A stretch of DNA of 25,536 bases from Clostridia bacterium (GCA_017451145.1 JAFSSG010000031.1:1-25536); one strand, 5' to 3'; counted from the stretch's first letter, positions 9,244-17,761 are shown. Translations and numbers: made by a program. The notes: generated by a model not told the origin, from the letters alone.

Positions 9244-10458
9244 CTAAGTTCGATAATCACCGTTGATTTTAACGTAATCATATGTCAAATCGCAACCCCA
9301 AGCGGTAGCGTTTGCATCTCCGTCATTTAATCCGACTAAAATTTCTATTTCGTCGCAAATCAAAATCTCCTTTGCGATATCCTCGGAAAAATCAACTCCG
9401 CTCCCGTTTTTGCATACGGAGATTTCGCCGTTTTTGCTCTTAAATGCGACATTGACTTTATCTACATCAACATTTGCACCGCTGTAGCCTATCGCACAGA
9501 GTACACGCCCCCAATTCGCATCACTGCCGAACATGGCGGCTTTTAAAAGGTTGGAACAAACAACGCTTTTTGCGACTTTTTTTGCGTCAGTTTCGGTTTT
9601 TGCACCTGTTACGATGCACTCCAAAAGCTTTGTAGCACCCTCTCCGTCACCTGCAATCATTCGGCAAAGCGCGACTGTTACGGTATTAAGAGCTTTCATA
9701 AATATTTTAAAATCTTCTCCGTCTGCCGTGATTTCAGGATTATTCGCAAGACCGTTAGACAGGATTACCGCCATATCGTTTGTCGAGGTGTCGCCGTCGA
9801 TACTGAGCATATTAAAGGTATTATTAACATCACCCGATAAAGCCTTCTTGAGCATTTCGGAAGAAATTGCAACGTCGCTTGTAATAAAAACAAGCATTGT
9901 CGCCATATTCGGATGAATCATTCCGCTGCCTTTGGCAATTCCGCCTATGTGGCAGACTTTATCGCCCAAACTAAATTCTACGGCAACTTCCTTCTCTATT
10001 GTATCTGTTGTCATAATCGCATTACATGCGTCAAGACTTCCGTTTTCCGAAAGGGATTTTACCAAATCGGGAATTGCGTCTTTTATTGGGTTTATGTCAA
10101 GAGGTTGCCCGATTACGCCTGTTGATGCGACGATTACATCATTTTCCGCAATATCTGAATTTTCGGATAGGATACGGCACATCTTTTCGGCGATTTCTAT
10201 GCCGTCAGCGTTACAAGTATTAGCATTTCCGCTGTTGCAAATAATTGCCCTTGCTATGCCGTTTTCAAGGTGTTTTTTTGTTACCGTAATAGGTGCACCT
10301 TTTACAAGATTTTGCGTGTAAACCGCTGCCGAATTTGCCGGAACGCTACTGATAATGAGTGCCAAGTCCTTTTTTGACCTGTTTTTCCGTATTCCGCAGT
10401 GCAGTCCTGTGGCGGAAAAACCTTTTGCGGCACATACACCGCCGTCTGTAAATTTCAT
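9244..10458 (-). CDS. argJ: Bifunctional ornithine acetyltransferase / N-acetylglutamate synthase
   Basis: ArgJ recycles the acetyl group from N-acetylornithine to glutamate, closing the acetyl cycle and releasing ornithine. The 404-residue precursor has the self-cleavage motif KGSGMIHPNMATML; cleavage is expected between Ala186 and Thr187, leaving threonine as nucleophile. CNSGNANTCN (around 74-83), ASTGVIGQP and SDANWGRVLCAIGYSG are also present. No argA or argE lies in the operon, consistent with the cyclic route. Whether the enzyme also uses acetyl-CoA cannot be told from sequence. The start ATG at 10456-10458 is served by AGGAG overlapping the argC end. Confidence 0.97.
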   Translation of the reverse strand: MKFTDGGVCAAKGFSATGLHCGIRKNRSKKDLALIISSVPANSAAVYTQNLVKGAPITVTKKHLENGIARAIICNSGNANTCNADGIEIAEKMCRILSENSDIAENDVIVASTGVIGQPLDINPIKDAIPDLVKSLSENGSLDACNAIMTTDTIEKEVAVEFSLGDKVCHIGGIAKGSGMIHPNMATMLVFITSDVAISSEMLKKALSGDVNNTFNMLSIDGDTSTNDMAVILSNGLANNPEITADGEDFKIFMKALNTVTVALCRMIAGDGEGATKLLECIVTGAKTETDAKKVAKSVVCSNLLKAAMFGSDANWGRVLCAIGYSGANVDVDKVNVAFKSKNGEISVCKNGSGVDFSEDIAKEILICDEIEILVGLNDGDANATAWGCDLTYDYVKINGDYRT

Positions 10459-10460
10459 AT

Positions 10461-11393
10461 TTATCTCCTTTTTATGTTAAGTCCCGTACTTTCGTCAATA
10501 CCCATAACGATATTCAAATTCTGGATTGCCGAGCCTGACGCACCTTTGCCGAGATTATCAAATCTTGCTGTAAGTATTAAACGCTCGTCATTTCCTAAAA
10601 CTGAAATTTCCATATCATCACGTCCGGAAAGCTTTGATGCGGACAAAAATCCGTTTTCGTCAGGGGTTTTATCAAAATAAATAAGTCCGCTTTTATAAAA
10701 ATCAGAATAAACCGTTTCCAAATCACTTTTTCTAACGCCCAAATCCTTTGGAAATAGGGGAACGGTTACCTCCATACCAGAATAGAAAGGTGCGACAATG
10801 GGCGAGAAGACGGGCGGATTTTCAAGACCTGCAAATTTTGCCATCTCGGGAAGGTGCTTGTGGTTTTGCGAAATCCCGTACTGACGCGGAGCTTTAAAAA
10901 GCTCATCTTCCGTAACATCATACTCCGCAATCATTTTTTTGCCTCCGCCTGAATAGCCTGTAATTGAAAAACAGGATAAAAGAGCGTCCTTTTTTATAAT
11001 GCCATACTCCGTAAGCGGTGCGACAAGTGCAATAAATCCACTTGCGTGGCAGCCCGGATTTGCAATTCTTTTAGATATTGAAATCTTTTCACGCTGACCT
11101 TTAAGCTCAGGGAATCCGTATGTAAATGCCTCGCTTGTTCGGTGAGCGGTTGAAGTGTCGATTATTACGGTGTTCTCATTTTCTACAAGCGTCACAGCCT
11201 CTTTTGCAGCATCGTCGGGAAGGCATAAAAACACAAAATCGGAGCTGTTTATGGCGTCTTTTCTTGCCGATAAATCTTTTCGCAAGTCGTCACTTAAAAT
11301 TATAAGCTCAATGTCGCAACGCTTTTTTAATCTGTCTGCAATTCGAAGCCCCGTTGTACCTGCACTTCCGTCTAAAAAAATCTTTTTCTTCAT
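10461..11393 (-). CDS. argC: N-acetyl-gamma-glutamyl-phosphate reductase, short (type 2) form
   Basis: It reduces N-acetylglutamyl-5-phosphate to the semialdehyde with NADPH. The protein is 310 residues, against about 340-350 for the common type. It has the type 2 pattern: LDGSAGTTGLRI at the nucleotide-binding N-terminus, IDTSTAHRT, the catalytic cysteine in ANPGCHASG (Cys115), and QNHKHLPEM near 177-185. I chose ATG 11391-11393: it overlaps the argH stop as ATGA and follows GGGAAAG at good spacing. A frame open from 11474 would add 27 basic residues lying wholly inside argH and is unlikely to be translated. Confidence 0.94.
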   Translation of the reverse strand: MKKKIFLDGSAGTTGLRIADRLKKRCDIELIILSDDLRKDLSARKDAINSSDFVFLCLPDDAAKEAVTLVENENTVIIDTSTAHRTSEAFTYGFPELKGQREKISISKRIANPGCHASGFIALVAPLTEYGIIKKDALLSCFSITGYSGGGKKMIAEYDVTEDELFKAPRQYGISQNHKHLPEMAKFAGLENPPVFSPIVAPFYSGMEVTVPLFPKDLGVRKSDLETVYSDFYKSGLIYFDKTPDENGFLSASKLSGRDDMEISVLGNDERLILTARFDNLGKGASGSAIQNLNIVMGIDESTGLNIKRR

Positions 11394-12760
11394 ATTCTTT
11401 CCCTTACCCAAGCAATTTGTTTTTCTACTGATTCGAAACCTGTTCCGCCTTCGCTTATACGCCTTTTTACGCAATTTTTAAGGTCTAATGCGGAATATAC
11501 GCCGTCCTCGAAAAAGTCGCCGTATTCCTTGTACTTTTCGAGAGGCAATGTTTCTAAAACAAAACCGTTTTTTATGCAGTAAGCCACAATTTCTCCTGAA
11601 ATTTTGTACGCGGTACGGAAGGGAAGCCCCTTTCCGACGATATAATCAGCCAAATCGGTTGCATTTATAAATCCCGTTTTTGCTGCGTTTTCCATATTTT
11701 CCGTATTTGCATTCATTTCGGAAATCATACCGCAAAATACATCAAGTGAGGCTTTTACGGTGTCCAAAGCGTCAAAAACGCTTTCCTTATCCTCCTGCAT
11801 ATCCTTGTTATAGGCAAGAGGAAGTCCTTTTAAAGTTGTCAAAAGTGCGATTAAATCCCCGTAAACTCTGCCCGTTTTTCCGCGTACAAGCTCCGCCATA
11901 TCCGGATTTTTCTTTTGAGGCATAATCGAAGATCCTGTCGTAAAGGCGTCGGAAAGTTCGACAAATTTGAATTCCCAGCTTGACCAAAGCACGATTTCTT
12001 CTGAAAAACGCGATAGGTGCATCATAATCTGTGCCATTCCGCTTAAAAACTCAACGGCAAAATCCCTGTCCGAAACGCCGTCTATTGAGTTTTGGCAGAA
12101 AGCGTCAAAACCGAGCTTTTCCGCCTCAAAACGCCTGTCGGTAGGGTAGGTAGTCCCTGCCAAAGCACAACTGCCTATTGGGGATACGCAAATACGCTTT
12201 TTGCAATCGGTGAGCCTGTCTATATCACGCAGAAACATCATCGCATATGCTAAAAGATGATGCGAAAATGTGATAGGCTGTGCCCTTTGCAGATGCGTAT
12301 AACCCGGCATTACCGCCGTTTTGTATTTTTCTGCCTTATCGGTTATTTCGGAAATCAGCTTTTTTAATTTCTCTACGATAATTTCCGTTTCATCATTCAA
12401 ATAAAGACGGAAATCCAAAGCGACCTGATCATTTCTGCTCCGTGCCGTATGGAGTTTTTTGCCGATATCGCCAATCCGCTCGGTCAAAACCTCCTCAATA
12501 AACATATGTATATCTTCGGCGTCCTTTGAAATTTCAAGCTTTCCGCTCTCAATGTCCGCCAAAATATCGCCAAGTGTATCGATAATCTTTTCCGCCTCAT
12601 CTTTTCCGACAATTCCGCAGACGCCGAGCATTGAGGCGTGAGCCATACTGCCCTTTATATCCTGACGGAACATACGCGAGTCAAAGGAAATCGACGAATT
12701 GAAGTCATCCGCAATTTTGCTGGTTACGCCGTCTGTACGACCTGCCCACATTTTTGCCAC
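11390..12760 (-). CDS. argH: Argininosuccinate lyase
   Basis: It splits argininosuccinate into arginine and fumarate, the last step of the pathway. The 456-residue fumarase/aspartase-superfamily protein carries TARSRNDQ at 105-112, GYTHLQRAQP near 153-162, and the signature GSSIMPQKKNP at 276-286 with the catalytic serine loop. The start is GTG at 12758-12760, six bases after GGAGGG. The first ATG (codon 4) would sit about 15 bases from that site, so GTG is preferred. It follows argG by 20 bases and overlaps argC by 4. Confidence 0.97.
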   Translation of the reverse strand: MAKMWAGRTDGVTSKIADDFNSSISFDSRMFRQDIKGSMAHASMLGVCGIVGKDEAEKIIDTLGDILADIESGKLEISKDAEDIHMFIEEVLTERIGDIGKKLHTARSRNDQVALDFRLYLNDETEIIVEKLKKLISEITDKAEKYKTAVMPGYTHLQRAQPITFSHHLLAYAMMFLRDIDRLTDCKKRICVSPIGSCALAGTTYPTDRRFEAEKLGFDAFCQNSIDGVSDRDFAVEFLSGMAQIMMHLSRFSEEIVLWSSWEFKFVELSDAFTTGSSIMPQKKNPDMAELVRGKTGRVYGDLIALLTTLKGLPLAYNKDMQEDKESVFDALDTVKASLDVFCGMISEMNANTENMENAAKTGFINATDLADYIVGKGLPFRTAYKISGEIVAYCIKNGFVLETLPLEKYKEYGDFFEDGVYSALDLKNCVKRRISEGGTGFESVEKQIAWVRERI

Positions 12761-12780
12761 AAAAATCCCTCCAAAAAGAT

Positions 12781-14001
12781 TTATTTGTTTTTCTTGTCAA
12801 CCATAGCCTGAACGGTGATGGGAAGTCCGTAAAGATTTATAAATCCTTTGGAATCCTTCTGGTCATAATCACTTTCTCCGAAAGTTGCAATGCTTTCGCT
12901 GTAAAGCGAATATTCACTCCAAACACCTGCTTTTATTATGTTGCCTTTGTAGAGCTTTAACTTAACTTTTCCCGTAACCTTTTCCTGAGTTTTGTCAACA
13001 AAAGCGGAAAGTGCCTCACGAAGCGGTGTAAACCACTGACCGTTATATACAAGCTCTGCAAATGTTATAGAAAGCTTTTGTTTTTCGTGCATGGTGAGCT
13101 TATCAAGGCAAATGCTTTCCAAAGCCTCATGAGCCCTGTAAAGAATAGTACCGCCGGGGGTTTCATAAACGCCACGGCATTTCATACCTACAAGACGGTT
13201 TTCAACAATGTCTATTATTCCGATACCGTTCTTGCCACCAAGCTCGTTAAGCGCCAAGATAATATTTTTAGCACTCATTTTTTTGCCGTCAAGTGCAGTA
13301 GGTATGCCCTTTTCAAAATCGATTGTTACATATGTAGGGCTGTCCGGTGCATCGATAGGGGATACTCCCATTTCCAAAAAACCCTTTTTCTCGTACATAG
13401 GTTCATTTCCTGTATCCTCAAGGTCAAGTCCCTCATGGGAAAGATGCCAAAGGTTTTTGTCCTTTGAGTAGTTCGTTTCACGGTTGATTTTAAGCGGAAT
13501 ATTGTGAGCCTCTGCATAATCGATTTCCTCGTCACGTGATTTTATGTCCCACTCACGCCAAGGTGCAATAATGGGCATATCCGGTGCAAAATGCTTTATC
13601 GCAAGTTCAAAACGTACCTGGTCGTTGCCCTTTCCCGTACAGCCGTGGCAAATTGCGTCGGCATTTTCCTTTATTGCAATATCAACAAGACCTTTTGCGA
13701 TGCAGGGACGTGCGTGTGAAGTTCCCAAAAGATAGTCCTCATATATAGCTCCCGCCTTCATTGTCGGGATTATGTAGTCATTTACATATTCTTCGGTCAA
13801 GTCAAGAACATACAGCTTTGATGCACCTGTTTTTAATGCCTTTTCCTCCAAGCCGTCAAGCTCATCTGCTTGACCGACATTTCCCGAAACGGCAATAACC
13901 TCGCAATTATTGTAGTTTTCCTTGAGCCACGGTATAATTATAGATGTGTCAAGTCCTCCTGAATAAGCCAAAACTACCTTTTTAATATCCTCTTTTTTCA
14001 T
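12781..14001 (-). CDS. argG: Argininosuccinate synthase
   Basis: It joins citrulline and aspartate at the cost of ATP (to AMP and pyrophosphate). The 406-residue protein begins with the PP-loop AYSGGLDTS at 12-20. Further family blocks are [20 protein letters not shown] and [17 protein letters not shown]. It is the first gene of the arginine operon: a near-consensus promoter and an ARG box lie within 75 bases upstream, and AAAGGAATG gives the ribosome site. Confidence 0.98.
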   Translation of the reverse strand: MKKEDIKKVVLAYSGGLDTSIIIPWLKENYNNCEVIAVSGNVGQADELDGLEEKALKTGASKLYVLDLTEEYVNDYIIPTMKAGAIYEDYLLGTSHARPCIAKGLVDIAIKENADAICHGCTGKGNDQVRFELAIKHFAPDMPIIAPWREWDIKSRDEEIDYAEAHNIPLKINRETNYSKDKNLWHLSHEGLDLEDTGNEPMYEKKGFLEMGVSPIDAPDSPTYVTIDFEKGIPTALDGKKMSAKNIILALNELGGKNGIGIIDIVENRLVGMKCRGVYETPGGTILYRAHEALESICLDKLTMHEKQKLSITFAELVYNGQWFTPLREALSAFVDKTQEKVTGKVKLKLYKGNIIKAGVWSEYSLYSESIATFGESDYDQKDSKGFINLYGLPITVQAMVDKKNK

Positions 14002-14026
14002 AAATATACATTCCTTTCATCAAATT

Positions 14027-14042
14027 ATGAATAATTATGCAT
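14027..14042. promoter_or_regulatory. ARG box (ArgR operator)
   Basis: ATGAATAATTATGCAT is a near-perfect 16-bp palindrome fitting the ArgR/AhrC operator form TGAATWWWWATTCA, with one TTCA arm changed to TGCA. It begins three bases downstream of the argG -10 box, covering the expected start site. Arginine-bound ArgR would therefore block transcription of the whole operon. No argR gene is in the window. Confidence 0.8.
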
Positions 14043-14044
14043 AA

Positions 14045-14073
14045 ATTATACCATAAAAATAGGATAAAGTCAA
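14045..14073 (-). promoter_or_regulatory. Promoter of the arginine operon
   Basis: Read on the minus strand: -35 TTGACT (14068-14073), 17-bp spacer, -10 TATAAT (14045-14050). The predicted start site falls in the ARG box, about 36 bases before the argG ATG. It is the only strong promoter seen ahead of the nine-gene run. Confidence 0.88.
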
Positions 14074-14090
14074 TAGTTTAGTGAAAAAAT

Positions 14091-14118
14091 ATGCAAAAAT
14101 TTTAATTTTTATGCAAAA
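14091..14118. repeat. Paired ATGCAAAA elements upstream of the argG promoter
   Basis: ATGCAAAA occurs at 14091-14098 and again at 14111-14118, starting exactly 20 bases apart (about two helical turns), in AT-rich DNA 18 bases upstream of the -35 box. The TGCA core recurs in the ARG box. They could be weak upstream ArgR contacts; this is inference, and AT-rich sequence gives such repeats by chance. Confidence 0.4.
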
Positions 14119-14190
14119 TGTATGTTATAATTAAAAATTCGGTCATTAAATTGGTAAAAAATCTAAAAAATGGCTTTGATATATGAAATA

Positions 14191-14219
14191 TTGACAAAAA
14201 TGCTAATATAGTATATAAT
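14191..14219 (+). promoter_or_regulatory. Promoter of glmS
   Basis: -35 TTGACA (14191-14196), 17-bp spacer, -10 TATAAT (14214-14219): a full consensus sigma-A promoter. The predicted start near 14226 leaves about 53 bases of leader before the ribozyme cleavage site. Confidence 0.9.
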
Positions 14220-14269
14220 ACATCTGTATTGGTGTGTCGTAAAAATTCTATTAAGTCGAACCGATACCG

Positions 14270-14412
14270 TAAAAAGAAGCGCCAGAGCCTACTGCGACAT
14301 AGGCTGACGAGGACAGGGAGCATCGAAATTTCGGCGGATGCCCTGCGGCAGATATGTCGTGAGCATAAGCACAAATATCGGAGTAATCTGAGAACAAAAG
14401 CTTGTGCGATAT
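14270..14412 (+). ncRNA. glmS ribozyme (glucosamine-6-phosphate-activated self-cleaving riboswitch)
   Basis: The conserved GCGCC starts at 14279, so cleavage is expected between A14278 and G14279. The following helix pairs AGCCTA (14286-14291) with TAGGCT (14300-14305). Next come the invariant TGACGAGGACAGGGAGCATC stretch, then TTTCGGCGGATGCCCTGCGGC, matching the catalytic core of known glmS ribozymes. A 3' helix pairs GCACAA (14369-14374) with TTGTGC (14402-14407). Established role: glucosamine-6-phosphate acts as a cofactor for cleavage, the 5'-hydroxyl fragment is degraded, and GlmS synthesis falls. It sits directly before the glmS ribosome site (AAAGGAG, 14426-14432). Confidence 0.96.
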
Positions 14413-14440
14413 TATAATTAAATATAAAGGAGTATATTCT

Positions 14441-16249
14441 ATGTGTGGAATAGTAGGTTACATAGGTGCAAGAGATTGCGTAGAATTATTGCTTTCCGGG
14501 CTGGAAAGCTTGGAATACAGGGGCTATGATTCGGCAGGTATTGCAGTTTTAGACGATAACGGAATATCAATAAGGAAAGAAAAAGGAAGACTTTCAGGAC
14601 TTCGTGAAATACTTGAAACTAAGCCGTTACACGGAAATATCGGTATAGGACATACGAGATGGGCGACTCACGGTGTGCCGTCTGCAAAAAATTCGCATCC
14701 GCATACAAATCAGGACGGAACTATTGCCGTGGTGCATAACGGAATAATTGAAAATCATGAGGCACTTAAAAAGTTTTTGATTGAAAAGGGCTATAATTTT
14801 GTATCGGAAACCGATACGGAGGTTATACCGAACTTAATAGACTATTACTATGACGGCGACCTTTTGACAGCAGTAAGAAAAGCGGCAAAGAAGCTTGACG
14901 GGAGCTATGCGATAGGCGTTATTGCAACAGCGGAGCCGGATAAGATAATTGCGGTAAGGAAGGACAGTCCGCTAATTGTAGGACTTACCGATGACGGAAA
15001 CTTTATTGCGTCTGATATCCCCGCGATTTTGTCCGAAACACGCGACGTTTATCTTTTAAATGACGGAGAATTTGTCACTTTAAAAAAGGATAGCGTTACA
15101 ATATGCGATATTGATGAAAATCCGATAAACAAAGAGATTTACAGAGTTCAGTTTTCTGCTCAGGCGTCGCAAAAAGAGGGCTATGACCACTTTATGTTAA
15201 AGGAAATCCATGAGCAGCCTCAGGCGATAAGAAATACTTTAAGGGGCAGGATTGATAAGGATTTAAACATTGTTTTGGATAACTTGGAGTTTGCCGATGA
15301 CATAAACAAAATCTATATCGTTGCCTGTGGCACAGCATATCATGCAGGACTGATAGGCAAAAAGGTAATTGAAACTTTGGCAAAAATACCTTGCGAAGTG
15401 TGTTTGGCGTCGGAATTCCGTTACGGCGAACCGCTCATAAGCAAGGATACCGCTGTTTTGGTAGTAAGTCAATCCGGCGAAACGGCAGATACACTTGCGG
15501 TACTCAGAATGGCGAAAAAGCTTGGTAATAAGGTTTATGCTATAACAAATGTTGTAGGCTCGTCGGTTGCGAGAGAGGCGGACTATGTGTTCTATACATA
15601 TGCAGGGCCGGAGATTGCGGTTGCTTCAACGAAAGCATATACAACACAGCTTGTTGCATTTTATCTCTTTGCAATATATTTTGCCGAACAGAGAAAATCC
15701 GTTCCCAATCATGTGCTTGACGATTTAAAAAATCAGCTTTTGAAAATGGACGGAATTGTTGAAAAAATATTGGACAAAGCACCGAAAATCAAAGAAGTTG
15801 CCAAGGCTATTGCCGGTGAACACGATATATATTTCTTGGGACGTGGACTTGACTATATCGTAGCTATGGAAGCGTCATTAAAATTAAAGGAGATTTCCTA
15901 TATTCATTCCGACGCATATGCAAGTGGTGAATTAAAACACGGACCGATTGCCTTGATAGATGACGGAACGGTTGTTATTTCTATCTGCACAAATCCAAAT
16001 ATAAGCAATAAATTAAGCAGTAATGTAAAGGAAGTTTTGGCAAGAGGTGCTAAGACAATAGGCTTTACGTCATGTATGTCCGATACGGCGGCATACGGAG
16101 ATATTGTTGAGCTTCCGCAGATCGATCCGCTTTTAGCACCGTTACCCGCAATAATACCGCTTCAGATGTTGGCGTATTATGTATGTACGGAAAAGGGCTT
16201 TGATGTAGATAAGCCGAGAAATCTTGCAAAATCGGTTACAGTCGAATAA
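14441..16249 (+). CDS. glmS: Glutamine-fructose-6-phosphate aminotransferase
   Basis: It makes glucosamine-6-phosphate from fructose-6-phosphate and glutamine, the entry to UDP-GlcNAc and peptidoglycan. The 602-residue protein starts MCGIVGYIG; Cys2 becomes the N-terminal nucleophile of the class II glutaminase domain (about 1-230), which also has YRGYDSAG and HTRWATHG. Two SIS sugar-isomerase domains follow (VSQSGETADT; EASLKLKEISYIHSDAY), and the C-terminal tail KPRNLAKSVTVE is typical. The start at 14441 is fixed by the need for MCG at the N-terminus and by AAAGGAG. The frame continues upstream to 14402, but that part lies in the ribozyme. The gene is followed by glmM after 18 bases. Confidence 0.98.
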   Translation: MCGIVGYIGARDCVELLLSGLESLEYRGYDSAGIAVLDDNGISIRKEKGRLSGLREILETKPLHGNIGIGHTRWATHGVPSAKNSHPHTNQDGTIAVVHNGIIENHEALKKFLIEKGYNFVSETDTEVIPNLIDYYYDGDLLTAVRKAAKKLDGSYAIGVIATAEPDKIIAVRKDSPLIVGLTDDGNFIASDIPAILSETRDVYLLNDGEFVTLKKDSVTICDIDENPINKEIYRVQFSAQASQKEGYDHFMLKEIHEQPQAIRNTLRGRIDKDLNIVLDNLEFADDINKIYIVACGTAYHAGLIGKKVIETLAKIPCEVCLASEFRYGEPLISKDTAVLVVSQSGETADTLAVLRMAKKLGNKVYAITNVVGSSVAREADYVFYTYAGPEIAVASTKAYTTQLVAFYLFAIYFAEQRKSVPNHVLDDLKNQLLKMDGIVEKILDKAPKIKEVAKAIAGEHDIYFLGRGLDYIVAMEASLKLKEISYIHSDAYASGELKHGPIALIDDGTVVISICTNPNISNKLSSNVKEVLARGAKTIGFTSCMSDTAAYGDIVELPQIDPLLAPLPAIIPLQMLAYYVCTEKGFDVDKPRNLAKSVTVE

Positions 16250-16267
16250 TTTGGGGAGGAAAATATT

Positions 16268-17617
16268 ATGGGAAGACTTTTTGGCACAGACGGTGCAAGA
16301 GGTGTGGCAAATCAAGAGCTGACCTGTGAATTGGCATTTAAAATAGGCCGTGCGGCAGCCTTCGTTCTGACGGAGGAATCGCATAGGAAGCCAAAGGTTT
16401 TGATAGGAAAAGACACACGTATATCGTGTGATATGTTAGAGGCTGCTTTGACAGCAGGACTATGTTCGGTAGGGGCAGAGGTTGTGACGCTTGGCGTCAT
16501 TCCGACACCTGCGGTTGCGTTTTTGACGCGGAAATATGAGGCAGAGGCGGGAATAATGATTTCTGCATCGCATAACTCGGCAGAATATAACGGTATCAAG
16601 ATTTTCAATTCTAACGGCTACAAATTAAACGATGAAATTGAAAACAGGATTGAGGCAATAATCCTTGATAATGCTGAGGAAATAGACCTTCCGACAGGAG
16701 ATGCCGTAGGTATTGTAAAAAGATGCGAAACGGCAATTGCCGATTATTGCGAGTTTGCAAAAAGCGTCATAGATTGTGACTTAAACGGTATGCGTATCGC
16801 TGTTGACTGTGCGAACGGTGCAAGTTCAAAAACGGCACCGAAAGTGCTTTCTTCTCTTGGTGCTGAGCCGTTTGTTATACATAATCACCCGAACGGCACT
16901 AATATAAACTTAAATTGCGGTTCAACGCATATTAAAGACCTGTCAAACTATGTTAAAAATGTGGGCGTTGATGTGGGCTTGGCATTTGACGGCGATGCAG
17001 ACAGACTTATGGTTACAGATGAAAACGGCGAGGTTTTAGACGGTGATAAGGTTATGCTCATCTGTGCTAAATTCTTAAAAGAGCAGGGACTTTTGATAAA
17101 AGACACTCTCGTAATTACCGTTATGTCAAATTTGGGACTTGTCTTAAAGGCTGAGGAGCTCGGCATAAAAACGGTAAGAACAGCAGTGGGCGATAGATAC
17201 GTTCTTGAAGAGATGCTAAAAAGCGGATATAATCTCGGCGGTGAGGCGTCAGGGCATATCATATTCCTAAACCACAATACAACTGGTGACGGACTTGTTT
17301 CGGCACTCAATCTGTTGAAAATCGTTAAACTGTCAGGCAAAAAGCTTTCCGAACTTGCAAAAATCTATGACACAATGCCTCAATGCATAATAAATGCAAA
17401 GGTTTCCAATAAAAAGAAAAACAACTATAATAATGACAGCGTAATTTTAGAGGAAATTGAAAATCTTGAAAAAGAATTTGACGGAAACGGCAGAGTTTTA
17501 GTTCGTGCATCAGGTACAGAACCTTGTGTGCGTGTTATGATTGAAGGCAAGAATATGGATATCATAAAGCAAAAGGCAAAATATCTTGCAGCAATAATCG
17601 AGGCAAGGCTGGGATAA
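16268..17617 (+). CDS. glmM: Phosphoglucosamine mutase
   Basis: It converts glucosamine-6-phosphate to glucosamine-1-phosphate, the step after GlmS. The 449-residue alpha-D-phosphohexomutase has FGTDGARG at the N-terminus and the phosphoserine loop ISASHNSAEYNG with Ser101. The usual SHNP reads SHNS here. The metal site is FDGDADR, the sugar loop is GGEASGH, and the phosphate-binding loop RASGTEPCVRVM lies near the C-terminus. The ribosome site GGGGAGG is at 16252-16258. Co-transcription with glmS places it under the same ribozyme-controlled mRNA, although cleavage mainly affects the 5' end. Confidence 0.97.
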   Translation: MGRLFGTDGARGVANQELTCELAFKIGRAAAFVLTEESHRKPKVLIGKDTRISCDMLEAALTAGLCSVGAEVVTLGVIPTPAVAFLTRKYEAEAGIMISASHNSAEYNGIKIFNSNGYKLNDEIENRIEAIILDNAEEIDLPTGDAVGIVKRCETAIADYCEFAKSVIDCDLNGMRIAVDCANGASSKTAPKVLSSLGAEPFVIHNHPNGTNINLNCGSTHIKDLSNYVKNVGVDVGLAFDGDADRLMVTDENGEVLDGDKVMLICAKFLKEQGLLIKDTLVITVMSNLGLVLKAEELGIKTVRTAVGDRYVLEEMLKSGYNLGGEASGHIIFLNHNTTGDGLVSALNLLKIVKLSGKKLSELAKIYDTMPQCIINAKVSNKKKNNYNNDSVILEEIENLEKEFDGNGRVLVRASGTEPCVRVMIEGKNMDIIKQKAKYLAAIIEARLG

Positions 17618-17622
17618 AATTT

Positions 17623-17662
17623 AAACGGCAAAATTTTTCCAAAAATTTTGCCGTTTTTTTTT
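17623..17662 (+). terminator. Intrinsic terminator after glmM
   Basis: A 16-bp stem (17623-17638 with 17641-17656) has only CC between its arms and is followed by T residues to 17662. The GC core is ACGGC/GCCGT. It lies 5 bases after the glmM stop. Confidence 0.92.
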
Positions 17663-17672
17663 GTCATAGCTA

Positions 17673-17700
17673 TTGCTTATTTTTGGCATTGTGATATAAT
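17673..17700 (+). promoter_or_regulatory. Promoter of eda-kdgK
   Basis: -35 TTGCTT (17673-17678), 16-bp spacer, -10 TATAAT (17695-17700) with an extended TG one base before it (17692-17693). The leader to eda is about 55 bases. No clear operator palindrome is visible. Confidence 0.7.
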
Positions 17701-17761
17701 GATATACGTGGTTTTTTGGTTTTTTAGGAATATATACTAAATAAAAAAAGAGGGTATGAAA

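Larger units (their letters stand above)
14002..14440. other. Divergent control region between argG and glmS (439 bases, no protein gene)
   Basis: The gap holds regulatory elements only. On the minus strand are the argG promoter with its ARG box and two further ATGCAAAA elements. On the plus strand are the glmS promoter, the glmS ribozyme and the glmS ribosome site. Between 14120 and 14190 the sequence is AT-rich with nothing I can name. Open frames of 62-90 codons across it are discounted because they run through these elements. Confidence 0.85.

Noticed and set aside
9932..10321. 129-codon plus-strand frame inside argJ
   Set aside because: Shadow of argJ, whose motifs are all intact; no initiation signals.
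11394..11474. N-terminal extension of argC giving a 337-residue protein
   Set aside because: The 27 extra residues lie wholly within argH; the ATG at 11391-11393 has a ribosome site and the usual ATGA overlap, and the family motif starts right after it.
13995..14100. T-box or attenuator ahead of argG
   Set aside because: The predicted leader is only about 36 bases and shows no T-box core or leader peptide.
14102..14417. Open frames on both strands (90 and 62 codons) in the argG-glmS gap
   Set aside because: They run through a consensus promoter and the glmS ribozyme and have no ribosome sites; composition is that of structured RNA and AT-rich DNA.
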